A DNA stretch of 38,229 nt from the IMG/VR virus record IMGVR_UViG_3300033153_004569, positions 1 through 38,229 of that record. One strand, given 5' to 3'. This DNA comes from a virus. Of this stretch, positions 30,401 to 38,229 are shown one piece after another. The notes under the pieces are model-generated. The model worked only from the letters and a program-made list of their open reading frames with translations, had not been told where the DNA came from and ran no database searches. The position numbers were made by a program, and so were the translations under genes. Within the stretch, counting starts at the first letter, position 1. Every line of letters begins with the position of its first letter.

Positions 30401-30737
30401 AGTAATCCTTCACTGCATGATAAGCATCTCCGGGAGGAAAACCTCTGGGCACACTCCAGTCCACGGACGGGGCAACGTCTGGTCCTGTGGGTAATCTCGC
30501 GTACCCTGTGCTGACTGACTCAGACACTTCCTCTACAACAGGTGGCTGTTGTTGAGGAATGGGCTGCCTATCTCCAAGCTCGTGCCAACGCTTCTTTGAG
30601 GAAACCTTATCCTTTCCACTGATAACATCCTTCACCTGCTTCTTTGTGAACCATCCCTCTACTGACTTCTTTGCTCTTTCAACATCTCCAGGAATCTTAT
30701 TCAAATCTTTATACGGATTATAGTTTGGGTCAGCCAT
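27465..30737 (-). CDS. Large (1090-residue) low-complexity virion protein, ejection-type candidate
   Basis: The product begins MADPNYNPYKDLNKIPGDVE. The first 350 residues are proline- and charge-rich with many short insert-like segments. Residues of about 470-620 hold a glycine- and alanine-rich hydrophobic part (SMALGHVAGAGVAKIIGPLF). The C-terminal third is strongly charged and helical and ends GKKKKRRR. The N terminus resembles that of the 1735-residue neighbour (NPY...K motif after an opening MAD), so the two may share a virion-targeting signal. Such pairs of large disordered-plus-helical proteins usually form the internal core or DNA-ejection machinery. No enzymatic motif is visible. 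Confidence 0.5.
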   Translation of the reverse strand: MADPNYNPYKDLNKIPGDVERAKKSVEGWFTKKQVKDVISGKDKVSSKKRWHELGDRQPIPQQQPPVVEEVSESVSTGYARLPTGPDVAPSVDWSVPRGFPPGDAYHAVKDYFTEPAPVVKPAQLDFMQGRGPVNAAGQAPNVVINVGRDGADGGLGHGDHAFGDEHVVSDHRSPGRRYKNIIEQAQAEGIPTAQYQMQRAARNAPAPDLSGQSRDDISGQSNAQNLFDQNYMMPPLAVEAERGEIASVNANAMKAYEDMSILEQANMEVPGGWGQDHFALQQLLERDHGRGIIGQPPHEGDRIPKAAAPKETPWESVFGVPKPQWAKDIKNALVGGGPEEASDDVAPMVAKAAMSPLGKDVSAGRTDLAPIYENEGDSSMMRMAERNAQATGAVGALVDRLPGLQWSPKGLLDWPEGKTPQKELLHPINLPTDLNADERARYIKVYDAAFGEVDPQRSRIQATETARVSDTPGIMRSELPSMALGHVAGAGVAKIIGPLFRVLKGVKLPRVVSYAQLKKMDKSLDNEMVGMADDLGFGANSSFQTYFSGHGNSLSGAYGAAYGLTPKQIMKPGALEAAIKAERARLLSGKAPGIGLTEKEILAGAGEGSKTLGSKLSEAMGGALGGVTDFLAPTSTTPDEALAGHSAFPYSPHETEKAYDQRLLEVLSEKMSRFQSGEGRTSKTYPITSSGLVSDYPVEEAIEPTKEDPVEVEETITEEALPDDTVEEVKSAPSAKGTIYENAPARNVKPKGTQMTPTQSTGKIRLANAVTEAMTSDNYFETMFNFLKTNQETGLVKTALGNRALRRIAHNTGVKWYNWFIDKQSKENRGSRISWDKQLQEMGRSANKAILDEIEGKRKRGEKLEDDELRFKRDMQKINYKDRLSKQNKKRGERDYTDFLTQWKQNPSAHLADIAIWTMRDQGVANYLANMQEARSSAKSGSSKQLRDQAARITTIAKYQAALARGDDIEADRISEDEIDQDDTLTQGTDINVLRKELEKYRKTALDVAVASKFNSELSYNDHLKNVGAEMINIFMKSDDPDILDYMSQDPEAKDLIFNLIRSPKGHNLSPDTFYKHSPNAGKKKKRRR

Positions 30738-31852
30738 TACTTACCTCCCAGCGAGTACGAAGACTCAAGCACTGTCGAAGGATGAACATCGGATTGATAC
30801 TCTGCCCATTGCTGGTGTAGCATCATTAGCAACTCTTCCATACTTGATATCCTCTGAAAGCTTGGAGTCATACGAACCCTCTCCCAGTCAGCATCATTCA
30901 GTGGCGGCACTCCAGCCATGTTAAGCTCCCTGTTTACTATTTCCCTTTGACCCTGATCGGAGGTTATTCTTTCCAGCATATACCCGTCAGGTGCTGCTGC
31001 TAGTAATGCTGCATCTTTCTCTTGTATGGTTGCTGGGCTTGAAAGCGGCGAAGCAGCAACACTCAATGGGTCAAGCGAATCATACCTAGCCATGCTGTCC
31101 TTAGTTTCAATGTTCCGCTGGGTAGCATCGGCTATGAGTTTCTTGCGGCTACGGTTTGCGTTAAGGGCAACCTGCTGCTCTGCTTCACGAGGCCCTAGTC
31201 CTCCCACCAATCTTGGTCCGGGTTGGGCAGCCTGCTCTAAGGGACCCCATAGGGCCTTTTCGCTGTTCTCTTGTTCGATCACACTAGCCCTCTGCATCTG
31301 GCCAACCTTCTCCATACTTGCTTGAGTGTTCGCCGCAGAGCTCACTGCCATCTTTGTGTTCCTCATTTCGAACTGAAGACTATCGGCTTGCTGCTGGTAC
31401 AGAGCCCTCATGCCGTCTGACAGTGATGGGTCCGACGCCTTTGACATTAGGGAGTTATATTTCATCTCCTGCTCTTTAAGCAGTTTATCCCTACTGTTCA
31501 GATTGCTTTCTGCCATATCTGTTATTCGCTTCTGCTCAGCATTCTCCTGCTTTATCGCTATTGCATCATCAGCACCCTGCATCCAATCTTCTTTTCGCCC
31601 GTGAAAACCAGCATCATCTCCAAGCCATCCTTGCGCGGCCCCACCAAGACTCTGACCACCCGGCATAGAAACGTCTGCCAGATCTCCGGGGAGTTTGGAT
31701 ATTGCCATCCCTCTAGCTTCTGCCTCTTTTCGCTTTCGCTCCTTAGCATTGACATCTAGGTTTGAAGCCAAGGTTTGTTCCTTAACCATATCAGCCTGCG
31801 TTGTTCGGCCCGGAAGCATTGGGAAAAATTGTGTACCAGATTGTCCAGTCAT
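30737..31852 (-). CDS. Coiled-coil virion protein, 371 residues, unknown function
   Basis: The product is a charged, methionine-, glutamine- and alanine-rich helical protein with long coiled-coil stretches at about 95-260 (AEQKRITDMAESNLNSRDKL, ENSEKALWGPLEQA). The N terminus MTGQSGTQFFPMLPGRTT is flexible. It belongs to the run of four genes (528, 371, 1090, 1735 residues) that looks like the ejection-protein cluster of podoviruses. Its stop overlaps the 1090-residue gene start by one base (TAATG). No family is recognised. Confidence 0.55.
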   Translation of the reverse strand: MTGQSGTQFFPMLPGRTTQADMVKEQTLASNLDVNAKERKRKEAEARGMAISKLPGDLADVSMPGGQSLGGAAQGWLGDDAGFHGRKEDWMQGADDAIAIKQENAEQKRITDMAESNLNSRDKLLKEQEMKYNSLMSKASDPSLSDGMRALYQQQADSLQFEMRNTKMAVSSAANTQASMEKVGQMQRASVIEQENSEKALWGPLEQAAQPGPRLVGGLGPREAEQQVALNANRSRKKLIADATQRNIETKDSMARYDSLDPLSVAASPLSSPATIQEKDAALLAAAPDGYMLERITSDQGQREIVNRELNMAGVPPLNDADWERVRMTPSFQRISSMEELLMMLHQQWAEYQSDVHPSTVLESSYSLGGK

Positions 31853-31865
31853 GTTCTGTCTCCTT

Positions 31866-33452
31866 TTAGTTTCCGGGCTTGTACCAGAATGTAATCTCGT
31901 TATTTGACCTTACATCATAATACTTGTACTCAATATGTTCTACAGGGGGATCTCCAAATGTTTCTTTCCTGCCTGTTGGTTCAGCATTGACGGGCAAGCC
32001 AATGACATCACCGTCAACAACGAGCTGATCTGAACCCCACTTATCGCCCAGATCACCATCCACATAGTAGCTGTTTTCAGACATGGTTTCTCCGGTCATT
32101 GTTTGTGACCCCATCGTCATCTCGTCACCACGTTGTGAGGCAATAAGTTCTTCAGTTGTCTGGTTCCCTTCTGGTTCTTCGGACACAAAGTTTCCATCTT
32201 CATCCAGATAGGTTGATGTTATTGTTCCATCTGGATTTGTTTCCTGCTTTGTCTGCGGTGTATACTTACCAGTCCCGCCACCTGTCCCTGCGGTTCCCAG
32301 TCCATCCGTTCCACTCGCTGCTCTTTCTTTGGCATTCCTTGCCTCAACCGATGCAAAGTGTGGACTAGAAGGATCTAGCCCTGAACCAGTATCCCCTGAA
32401 CCAGTATCCCCTGAACCATCGCCCTTTTGTGAGTCCAGATAGCTTTGCAGTGCTCTCATCCCTTCAGGACTTCTAGCATGCTCAGGTATGTTTAGCATGT
32501 CATATATTTCTTCTGCCGTATCTGCATCAACAAACTCAGCAGCTTTAAGTGCGGCCAATGCTGCCTGTCTTAGCTCTGCTTTATTATATCTGTTCTTATC
32601 AAGATCAAAACCCATGAGCTCCATGCCAAGACCAACGATACCCATTGTTCTTTCAAGCTCGGCTGTCCTTGCTTTTTGCTCTGCCATGCGTCCTGCCTCT
32701 CCCTCAAGGAGAGCAGACGCACCAGACCTACCAGCTTCCCCGGCACCCATAGTAGCTCTTACCATAGCCTCTTGCGCTGCACGTTGTCTGATCACTCTGC
32801 GTTCTGCCTCTTCAGGATCAAGCTGTTCGTTTAGTCTGTTCTGCATCCAGTCTCTCATGCCATAGGGATCATCAGGAAATGGATCTGGGACTTCTTCCTT
32901 TGTCCCCTCTGTTGATGACTGCTCTAACAGTTTCTTCTCCTCGGCTGTCTTATCTCCTCTAAGCTGACCCCAAGCTGCAAGCTTTGCTTTCATCTCTGGA
33001 TCAATAGGAGCTCCCTGACCTCCGACCTGATCTGCGCCATCGAACTGTACTTGAGGGGTGGCGCTTTGATGGTTTATAATCGTGATTGATCCATCAGGAT
33101 TTGTTCTCTGGGTGCTGAATGGAGGAGATCCGGGAGGTAGGTCGTAAACTGTTTCACTTGCTGGATAGCCACCCGGAGTGCCCGCCTGTTCACCAATGCC
33201 CGGAGGTATCGCTGGAGGCTGATACTGTCCTCTTTGTGGCATTGTCGGTGGCTGTATTGGTCCACCAGATCCCATGCCAATAGGGTTCATAGGGTTTGTA
33301 TAGGATTTTGGCATCTTCGCTTTTGGAGATTCCATCTTTCCTATTGCTGACTGCTTGGCTGCCAGCTCGTTTTGATCATCAGTCAATGCCATACCTGTTG
33401 GTATTTTCTTATGTGATCTTCTATATCCCTGAATGTCATTTAGTTTCTTCAT
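31866..33452 (-). CDS. Proline/glycine-rich structural protein with helical core, 528 residues
   Basis: The first 170 residues are proline-, glycine- and glutamine-rich (MNPIGMGSGGPIQPPTMPQR). Next comes an alanine-rich helical core at about 215-320 (AEERRVIRQRAAQEAMVRAT and on), a glycine/serine/threonine-rich linker with the repeat SGDTGSGDTGSG, and a strand-rich C-terminal domain of about 110 residues ending ITFWYKPGN. The linker points to separable domains. It follows the 600-residue tail protein by eight bases. It may be a tail or ejection protein; I do not recognise it. Confidence 0.55.
   Translation of the reverse strand: MKKLNDIQGYRRSHKKIPTGMALTDDQNELAAKQSAIGKMESPKAKMPKSYTNPMNPIGMGSGGPIQPPTMPQRGQYQPPAIPPGIGEQAGTPGGYPASETVYDLPPGSPPFSTQRTNPDGSITIINHQSATPQVQFDGADQVGGQGAPIDPEMKAKLAAWGQLRGDKTAEEKKLLEQSSTEGTKEEVPDPFPDDPYGMRDWMQNRLNEQLDPEEAERRVIRQRAAQEAMVRATMGAGEAGRSGASALLEGEAGRMAEQKARTAELERTMGIVGLGMELMGFDLDKNRYNKAELRQAALAALKAAEFVDADTAEEIYDMLNIPEHARSPEGMRALQSYLDSQKGDGSGDTGSGDTGSGLDPSSPHFASVEARNAKERAASGTDGLGTAGTGGGTGKYTPQTKQETNPDGTITSTYLDEDGNFVSEEPEGNQTTEELIASQRGDEMTMGSQTMTGETMSENSYYVDGDLGDKWGSDQLVVDGDVIGLPVNAEPTGRKETFGDPPVEHIEYKYYDVRSNNEITFWYKPGN
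32380..32418. repeat. 15-bp tandem repeat in the linker of the 528-residue protein
   Basis: Two and a half copies of CCTGAACCAGTATCC (plus strand) encode the SGDTG linker repeats. Such units change number by slippage and would alter linker length between phage variants. Confidence 0.8.
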
Positions 33453-33460
33453 AGTTATTC

Positions 33461-35263
33461 CTATACCGTCCAGAGTAATACATATATTTTCTGAAAGTTT
33501 CTATATTGATCTTCGTGTGTCATACCCTCACCGCTTTCCACTAGGGTGTTAAGCAGCAGATAGAGCTCATCTTGAAGATTTTGCCCCACTGAGTCTCCTG
33601 CATTAATAACAGTATTGCCCTCTACACTGTTCCCCGGCTCTCTAAATGTTCCAATGCCAACACTCATATCACCAAGATCCGCAGAGGTTGTTGGTAGTGT
33701 GTCTGGATCTATACCGTACTGAGTTCCACTATGTATTTCTGCTAGGTAGTCACCCGGAAAACCGGATGCGTGTCCGGGTCTAGGGTCGGCAGATCCCTTG
33801 CATTCCGGTATCGATGTTGATCCACGAGCTGTATCATTCATATATAACTTGTCTGCTGCCGTGGCACCAACGTGAAGACCTCCAAAGTCTCCGATATTAT
33901 CTTCTCTAACCATAGGTTGTCTTGGTTGATCTCCACTGAGGGGTATCGAGTTATTCTCCCACGTCTTATAGTTTCTAGGCGCATCAGCGAATGCAGGATT
34001 GAACGCTAATCCATGACCCAGTGCAGCATGAAAGTTAAAACCAAGGTGTCTTGTTACGTCTTCTGTTTCTACTGACCCCCACATATCCGTTGTCATGCCG
34101 TGAGACATGCCAACGGAGTATCCCCATATGTTTTTTCCGGGAACATTCTCGGTAACTGGAGACATCGGAGCTCTCCATACAGACTGAAACTGGAAGTTGT
34201 GTGCCCACTTCGTGTCCATAAAGGTATTGCCAGCTTGATTTATATATTTAAAGTCAAGGTCAGGTGATATCTTTAAGATCTCCGAGTCAATAACACCGTT
34301 CTGAGCAGCTTGCTTTGTTGACTCATGCTCTCCTCCGGCATCAACACACGTTGAGCATAGTGGTCTTGACCATAATCCATTTATATTCCCAAAGCCAAAC
34401 CAGTAAAGCTCTGGCTTTGGATATCTTTTCTTTGCAAGTGTCTCATCCCTAGACGCATCCAGTGCTGATAGCTGATCATAAACACCCGTGCCGTCCACAT
34501 TTGTCTGCTCTACCTTGTCTTTTGCGTTCTTGAACGTGACATCTGGTCTATTGATCTTGTCAAACTGCCACTTGTCATACTTAAAGTTTAACTGAATCCA
34601 TGCCAGTCTGTATCTCCAGAACCATGACTGAGTATATGTGCTTATGCTTGGGATATCTGGGTCACTAACCATTACCCTGTAGCATTGACCTGCTCTTAAT
34701 GTGTACTCACCGTTGTCCGTTCTTGCAAAGTATCCATTCTGTTCAGTTATCTCTGTAGTTATCTGCGTATGATACCTAGTTATCTGTGGATCACCGGAGG
34801 TTGGCATACCTTCTGGAAGTTTTGATGGAGGTCTTGGCGGAAATCCTTCACCACCATCGTCAACAATCCACTGTACCTTGGCCACCATCGGCTGAGTGTA
34901 TGTCATCTGAGCCTCTACCTCAGATCCACCCTTCACGTAGAAGTCTGTTGAGACTAGCTTCATATCCATAGGCGGAACAAAGGAGAATGTTCTAAGAGCC
35001 TCATGGTTTCCCGGATTGTTTAGCTTCCATCCAGCAATATCATCACCACGAAAGTTAGGTATCTCACCTGTCTCGACATCCTCTGGTCCCACCTTCTGCT
35101 TTGATGAGTAGGTTGCCATAGGTACTCTTACAGAACTGTATACATATCTATCGTCCTGATCGTTACGAATCATATTTGATGCGTGACTAAGATCTCTATT
35201 GAGATCTTCAGTAGTAAACGCCCTGTCTGGAAAGAACCTATTTGGAACCTTGGATACTTTCAT
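33461..35263 (-). CDS. Large tail-structural protein, 600 residues, unknown family
   Basis: I use the start at 35263 (MKVSKVPNRFFPDRAFTTED), which overlaps the previous stop (ATGA) and follows AAGAAGG; an upstream in-frame start would overlap by 31 bases. The protein is rich in aromatic residues, G, N and D with many short strands (ITTEITEQNGYFARTDNGEY), as in tail fibres or hub proteins. It has CSTCVDAGGEHES as an isolated C-x2-C. Gene order after the propeller suggests a tail appendage or adsorption part. No chaperone or sialidase motif is seen. Confidence 0.55.
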   Translation of the reverse strand: MKVSKVPNRFFPDRAFTTEDLNRDLSHASNMIRNDQDDRYVYSSVRVPMATYSSKQKVGPEDVETGEIPNFRGDDIAGWKLNNPGNHEALRTFSFVPPMDMKLVSTDFYVKGGSEVEAQMTYTQPMVAKVQWIVDDGGEGFPPRPPSKLPEGMPTSGDPQITRYHTQITTEITEQNGYFARTDNGEYTLRAGQCYRVMVSDPDIPSISTYTQSWFWRYRLAWIQLNFKYDKWQFDKINRPDVTFKNAKDKVEQTNVDGTGVYDQLSALDASRDETLAKKRYPKPELYWFGFGNINGLWSRPLCSTCVDAGGEHESTKQAAQNGVIDSEILKISPDLDFKYINQAGNTFMDTKWAHNFQFQSVWRAPMSPVTENVPGKNIWGYSVGMSHGMTTDMWGSVETEDVTRHLGFNFHAALGHGLAFNPAFADAPRNYKTWENNSIPLSGDQPRQPMVREDNIGDFGGLHVGATAADKLYMNDTARGSTSIPECKGSADPRPGHASGFPGDYLAEIHSGTQYGIDPDTLPTTSADLGDMSVGIGTFREPGNSVEGNTVINAGDSVGQNLQDELYLLLNTLVESGEGMTHEDQYRNFQKIYVLLWTV

Positions 35264-36030
35264 GAGAACCTTCTTCTTGATACCTGACAAATGAGCGTAA
35301 GCTGTAAGCTTGTTATCAGGTGAATCGCCGGAATGCTCTCAGCATCCTCAACAGCATTGTCTTCTAGGTCTTTTGGACTAAGGCTTATTATATATTCTGC
35401 ACCACCATGAAGCATGGTTGACTCTGCTGTATCTTCAATCGGAAAGAAAAGCTGTCTTGATGGTACGGTCCTTGGCGCATCGTCTGCGTCAAGGTAGTTC
35501 TCGTTTGACTTGTAGCTACTAGCGAAGACAAATGCTGGAAGAAGTCCGGGGAGTCTGTCGGTAAACCCATCAGCATCCTTAAACTCTAAAGTTATATCGT
35601 TTACTAAGTTAAACTCTGTGGACTTATATATGGCAGGATATCCCAGCTCATCATCTATCTTTGTATAGTTCCCAAGTATCTTCAAACTAAAGCATATTGC
35701 ATTCGATTGCTTGGCAAGTATGTTCGATGCTGGCAACTCATTAGCCATAACACCAGACCTGTCTAGCCCCCATAGGTCTGCAACAACTCCTACAATCTGA
35801 ACGTCATCATATATTCTAAATATCTGTTCCAAGTTTTCGGCATCATACCTTGTGGACATATCAGTGACTGTCCCTATAAGGCCAGTCGCTCCCGCTGTCG
35901 CACCAAGAGTTATCATGTCAAAGTTAAAGGATAGGGACTTGTAGCCAGATGATGACTTGTTCGCATCAACAAGCTCAGTCATCTTCTTGTTAAACTTAGT
36001 ATTCAAATCCAGTGATGATATTTTTGTCAT
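35260..36030 (-). CDS. Tail-structural protein, 256 residues, unknown family
   Basis: The product begins MTKISSLDLNTKFNKKMTEL and is mixed strand and helix (NFDMITLGATAGATGLIGTV, then EQIFRIYDDVQIVGVVADLW). The last residues (LTLICQVSRRRFS) are basic. Start and stop both overlap the neighbours by four bases, so it is made in step with the 594- and 600-residue proteins. The three probably form one tail substructure; the individual role is unknown. Confidence 0.6.
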   Translation of the reverse strand: MTKISSLDLNTKFNKKMTELVDANKSSSGYKSLSFNFDMITLGATAGATGLIGTVTDMSTRYDAENLEQIFRIYDDVQIVGVVADLWGLDRSGVMANELPASNILAKQSNAICFSLKILGNYTKIDDELGYPAIYKSTEFNLVNDITLEFKDADGFTDRLPGLLPAFVFASSYKSNENYLDADDAPRTVPSRQLFFPIEDTAESTMLHGGAEYIISLSPKDLEDNAVEDAESIPAIHLITSLQLTLICQVSRRRFS

Positions 36031-37811
36031 CTTGGAACCACCTCTATATATCCACTCACGCCTATAAAGGTTCCCTGTCTATCTCTTCCCGGAGTAGCGT
36101 ATGGTGTACCAGCAACACTTGAGTAAAAACTTTGTTCATCCTCATCTCCAACGCCGGATGCACTCCACGCTGCCTCGTCCACAACAAACTTACATGCGTA
36201 GCCGTCAAACTCTTTTATGAATAACTCTGCTGCCTTTACAACATTATCAAGATTGCCTGAAGGTTGATCAAGGTACTTCCCTGTCGTTATAACATTGCTT
36301 GAGTCTCCGAGCTCTACCTGATCTCCCTGCTCAAGAAGAAGTTTCCATTCGAACTTTTGTGACTCCATTGTTATCTTTGGGTACTTATAGTCTTCAGACA
36401 GTCCAACATTGTTTGGAGTAGGCTGAAGTCTAGTATTCCATTCTTCATAGTCCCACTTGATATCTATACGTGGACAATAGGCTTCGGCGATTACAATGGG
36501 ATCAGACATTACATGGGCTCCGGCAGTAACCGTAGCTGGAGGTGATCCATCATAGTAATCACTAAACGCAAACAAGTCTTGATACAATAGCTTTATCTTT
36601 GCCTTCATCGTAGACTTGCCTCTTGACGGATTGTTATTCTCTCTTCTTTTGTAGGATGCCTTTTGCTTGTAATCTGTTCCGGATACATTGGGAAAGTTTG
36701 TTTGCGGCCCCGGAAGCACACACTCTATGGGCTCAATGGATAACATCATTATCCCTTTTGCCACAGCATTAACACCCAAGTCACCCTCGTTCAATGCTGA
36801 CAACCCATTGTATGCAATGACCGTTCCCCCGACAGGCCCTTGCTCAAGCTCTCTCATTCTCTTAAAGGGCTTACCATAGTTAGTATCAAATGTTTGACCA
36901 CCACCCGTCTTATATCCACGGTACCATAATGGAAGCCCTACAAACCTGCATTGACTTCCAGAACCGTAACCACCATTCCATGCCTGATTCTTTGTGGCGT
37001 GAGATAGTTTCGATCTCGACCAGAAATAATCCGGAGTTGACATATAGTAGTGAGGCTTTCTAAAAAAGGAATGCCGAGGGATATCAGTCATGCTCTCTAT
37101 TGGGGTCGTTGGGTCTGGAAACCCTGTCCACTTTTGCTCATTTACGGTTACGCCTGAATGCCTTATGAACTCATCTGGGGCGCAAGCATATGCGTTCAGC
37201 CCTGTGGGAACCCATTGCGCTACCTCTGATATCCACTTCTCTGGACCACCCGAAAGGTATCCTCCCGGAAGAGCACACTCTCTGCCCTTTGGTACTGTCT
37301 CGTTTATATCGGGAGCTGTTGTTCCATCTGTAGCGTCCCATCTTGGCTCTGTTGCTGTTGGGTATAATGCCGTGCTACCCCTGTCACCAAAGTCCCACAT
37401 ATATATACGAGGCATATTAAAGCTTGTCCCAGATAACGCAAACACCACAAACTGTTTTTCGGGAGCAAGCCTATCATCGAGAGGCATTCCATCCGGAAAC
37501 TCTACGGATAGAGGAACATGAAAGTGTAGTCTTGATCCAAGACATCCAACCTTAAGTATCTCAATCTCATCTACTCTTACTACTGGTATCGCATTCTTAT
37601 CACTGTAGGATATCTTAACATCTCGCAATCCCTCTACAGCATCCTCGCCTGCTGTAACGTCAAAGGTGAGAGATCCCACTAGCCAGCTTATGCTTGATAC
37701 AACGCAATCCCCTCCCTGCACCGTAATCTTGAAAGATGTTGAGGGCCATGATGTCATAGCAGTTGTCAGAGTTATAGTCTCTGTTGTTCCGGGTCTGATA
37801 TATGTGGTCAC
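36027..37811 (-). CDS. Tail-structural protein with Ig-like N terminus, 594 residues
   Basis: Translation starts at GTG 37811, overlapping the propeller-gene stop by four bases; GGAG lies nine bases upstream. Residues 1-90 look like an Ig/TIG-type sandwich (FKITVQGGDCVVSSISWLVG, then LRDVKISYSD). The rest is rich in W, Y, G and P with strand-loop patterns (GDRGSTALYPTATEPRWDAT), typical of fibre or hub parts. Cysteines are scattered. It is the first of three coupled tail genes after the propeller. I cannot tell whether it binds the receptor. Confidence 0.55.
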   Translation of the reverse strand: MTTYIRPGTTETITLTTAMTSWPSTSFKITVQGGDCVVSSISWLVGSLTFDVTAGEDAVEGLRDVKISYSDKNAIPVVRVDEIEILKVGCLGSRLHFHVPLSVEFPDGMPLDDRLAPEKQFVVFALSGTSFNMPRIYMWDFGDRGSTALYPTATEPRWDATDGTTAPDINETVPKGRECALPGGYLSGGPEKWISEVAQWVPTGLNAYACAPDEFIRHSGVTVNEQKWTGFPDPTTPIESMTDIPRHSFFRKPHYYMSTPDYFWSRSKLSHATKNQAWNGGYGSGSQCRFVGLPLWYRGYKTGGGQTFDTNYGKPFKRMRELEQGPVGGTVIAYNGLSALNEGDLGVNAVAKGIMMLSIEPIECVLPGPQTNFPNVSGTDYKQKASYKRRENNNPSRGKSTMKAKIKLLYQDLFAFSDYYDGSPPATVTAGAHVMSDPIVIAEAYCPRIDIKWDYEEWNTRLQPTPNNVGLSEDYKYPKITMESQKFEWKLLLEQGDQVELGDSSNVITTGKYLDQPSGNLDNVVKAAELFIKEFDGYACKFVVDEAAWSASGVGDEDEQSFYSSVAGTPYATPGRDRQGTFIGVSGYIEVVPR

Positions 37812-38229
37812 GGGTTGAACTCCAAGTCTGGTGGATCAAGCTGGGTTCCGTCTTGAGGTCTAAACTGTCCCGGACCTTTTGACGTGAAGGACACTAGGCC
37901 AATCCTAAATCCAGACCCCTCTACTGCTACCTCCATGCCCAAGTCATTTGTTCTTACGGAGAACAAATGGCGCACTGACTGCAATCTTCTTGTGTAATAT
38001 TTCAAGTTAGCTGGATCTACTGCTGGGTACCAATCGGTCACATCGCATATAGGTATCTCTGCTGTCTTCCTGTGTGGTGACGCACTCTTCTGTATGCCCT
38101 GTATAGATGCTATCTGAAGTGTGCCAACATTATCACTTACCGTAGTGATGCTTCTTACCACTGGGTTCATTTGTGGGTCTGCTGGTACGCTTCCAGAAAC
38201 TGAACCCACTACGAATCTTCCTATCGGAT
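37808..38229 (-). CDS. Tail hub / beta-propeller-like protein, C-terminal part (continues from base 1)
   Basis: This is the 3' end of the gene that begins at 1219 and leaves the window at base 1. Its true first codon is not here: the in-frame GTG at 38209 is internal (valine in RFVVGSVSG, which is also read from bases 84-114). The C terminus is DPPDLEFNP followed by TGA, which overlaps the GTG start of the next gene. The segment YYTRRLQSVRHLFSVRTNDLGMEV is mixed helix and strand. Bases 38116-38229 duplicate 1-114. Confidence 0.75.
   Translation of the reverse strand, partial: PIGRFVVGSVSGSVPADPQMNPVVRSITTVSDNVGTLQIASIQGIQKSASPHRKTAEIPICDVTDWYPAVDPANLKYYTRRLQSVRHLFSVRTNDLGMEVAVEGSGFRIGLVSFTSKGPGQFRPQDGTQLDPPDLEFNP
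38116..38229. repeat. Terminal redundancy, right copy (identical to 1-114)
   Basis: Exact second copy of the first 114 bases. See the left copy for why it is read as a sign of circularity. When counting genes or coverage, this segment should be used once. Confidence 0.95.

Noticed and set aside
37808-38209. A separate 133-residue gene starting with GTG at 38209
   Set aside because: The frame is open upstream and joins in frame, through the circular junction, to the gene starting at 1219. The GTG is an internal valine.
1-38229. Search for integrase, CI-type repressor, attachment site, tRNA and insertion sequence
   Set aside because: None recognised by reading. Small unknown early genes could hide a regulator, so a temperate lifestyle is unlikely but not excluded.

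Overview
The window is a complete or nearly complete genome of a tailed double-stranded DNA phage. Bases 1-114 are repeated exactly at 38116-38229, and one reading frame runs through the junction. The molecule therefore closes into a circle of 38115 bp, which suggests a circularly permuted (headful-packaged) genome or a circular assembly. The head and tail genes fit a short-tailed (podovirus-like) phage of a Gram-negative host. There is a portal, scaffold, HK97-type capsid protein, head-tail adaptor, beta-propeller hub, several very large ejection-type proteins, and a holin/M15-peptidase lysis set. I see no tape measure, tail tube or sheath. I also see no integrase, CI-like repressor, DNA polymerase, RNA polymerase or tRNA, so the phage is probably lytic and relies on host polymerases. 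The host and habitat cannot be read from the sequence.

Layout. There are two opposed transcription blocks. The leftward (minus-strand) late block starts at about 9.9 kb with small and large terminase and runs down through an acidic protein, portal, scaffold, capsid, adaptor, beta-helix protein and propeller. It then crosses the circular junction and continues from 38.2 kb to 21.0 kb with tail proteins, ejection-type proteins, holin-like proteins and endolysin. Most neighbours overlap by 1-4 bases, so translation is coupled. The rightward (plus-strand) early block runs from 10.8 to about 21 kb. It begins with two isolated paralogous genes, each with its own promoter, leader hairpin and terminator. 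A compact operon follows: small unknown proteins, a Holliday-resolvase-like nuclease, an ArdC-like antirestriction protein, a possible GroES-like protein, a possible recombination protein, SSB, a sigma-70-family factor, a RepA-like ATPase and a YqaJ-type exonuclease. The two blocks converge at about 20.9-21.2 kb around a strong hairpin.

The most unusual part is 9.9-12.8 kb. The divergent region holds a G-depleted, pyrimidine-rich stretch with a G-quadruplex motif on the minus strand, and a 113-bp imperfect palindrome. Next come two copies of a cassette (large inverted repeat, promoter, 5' hairpin, gene, terminator), six copies of AACCAAAAGC in both orientations, and four 19-20 bp iterons. A shared 9-mer, CTTGCGTTT, occurs four times in intergenic DNA, each time 17 bp from an AT-rich -10-like hexamer. 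I read this as the control and probable replication-origin region of the phage. It is paired with a phage sigma factor and a RepA-like helicase encoded downstream.
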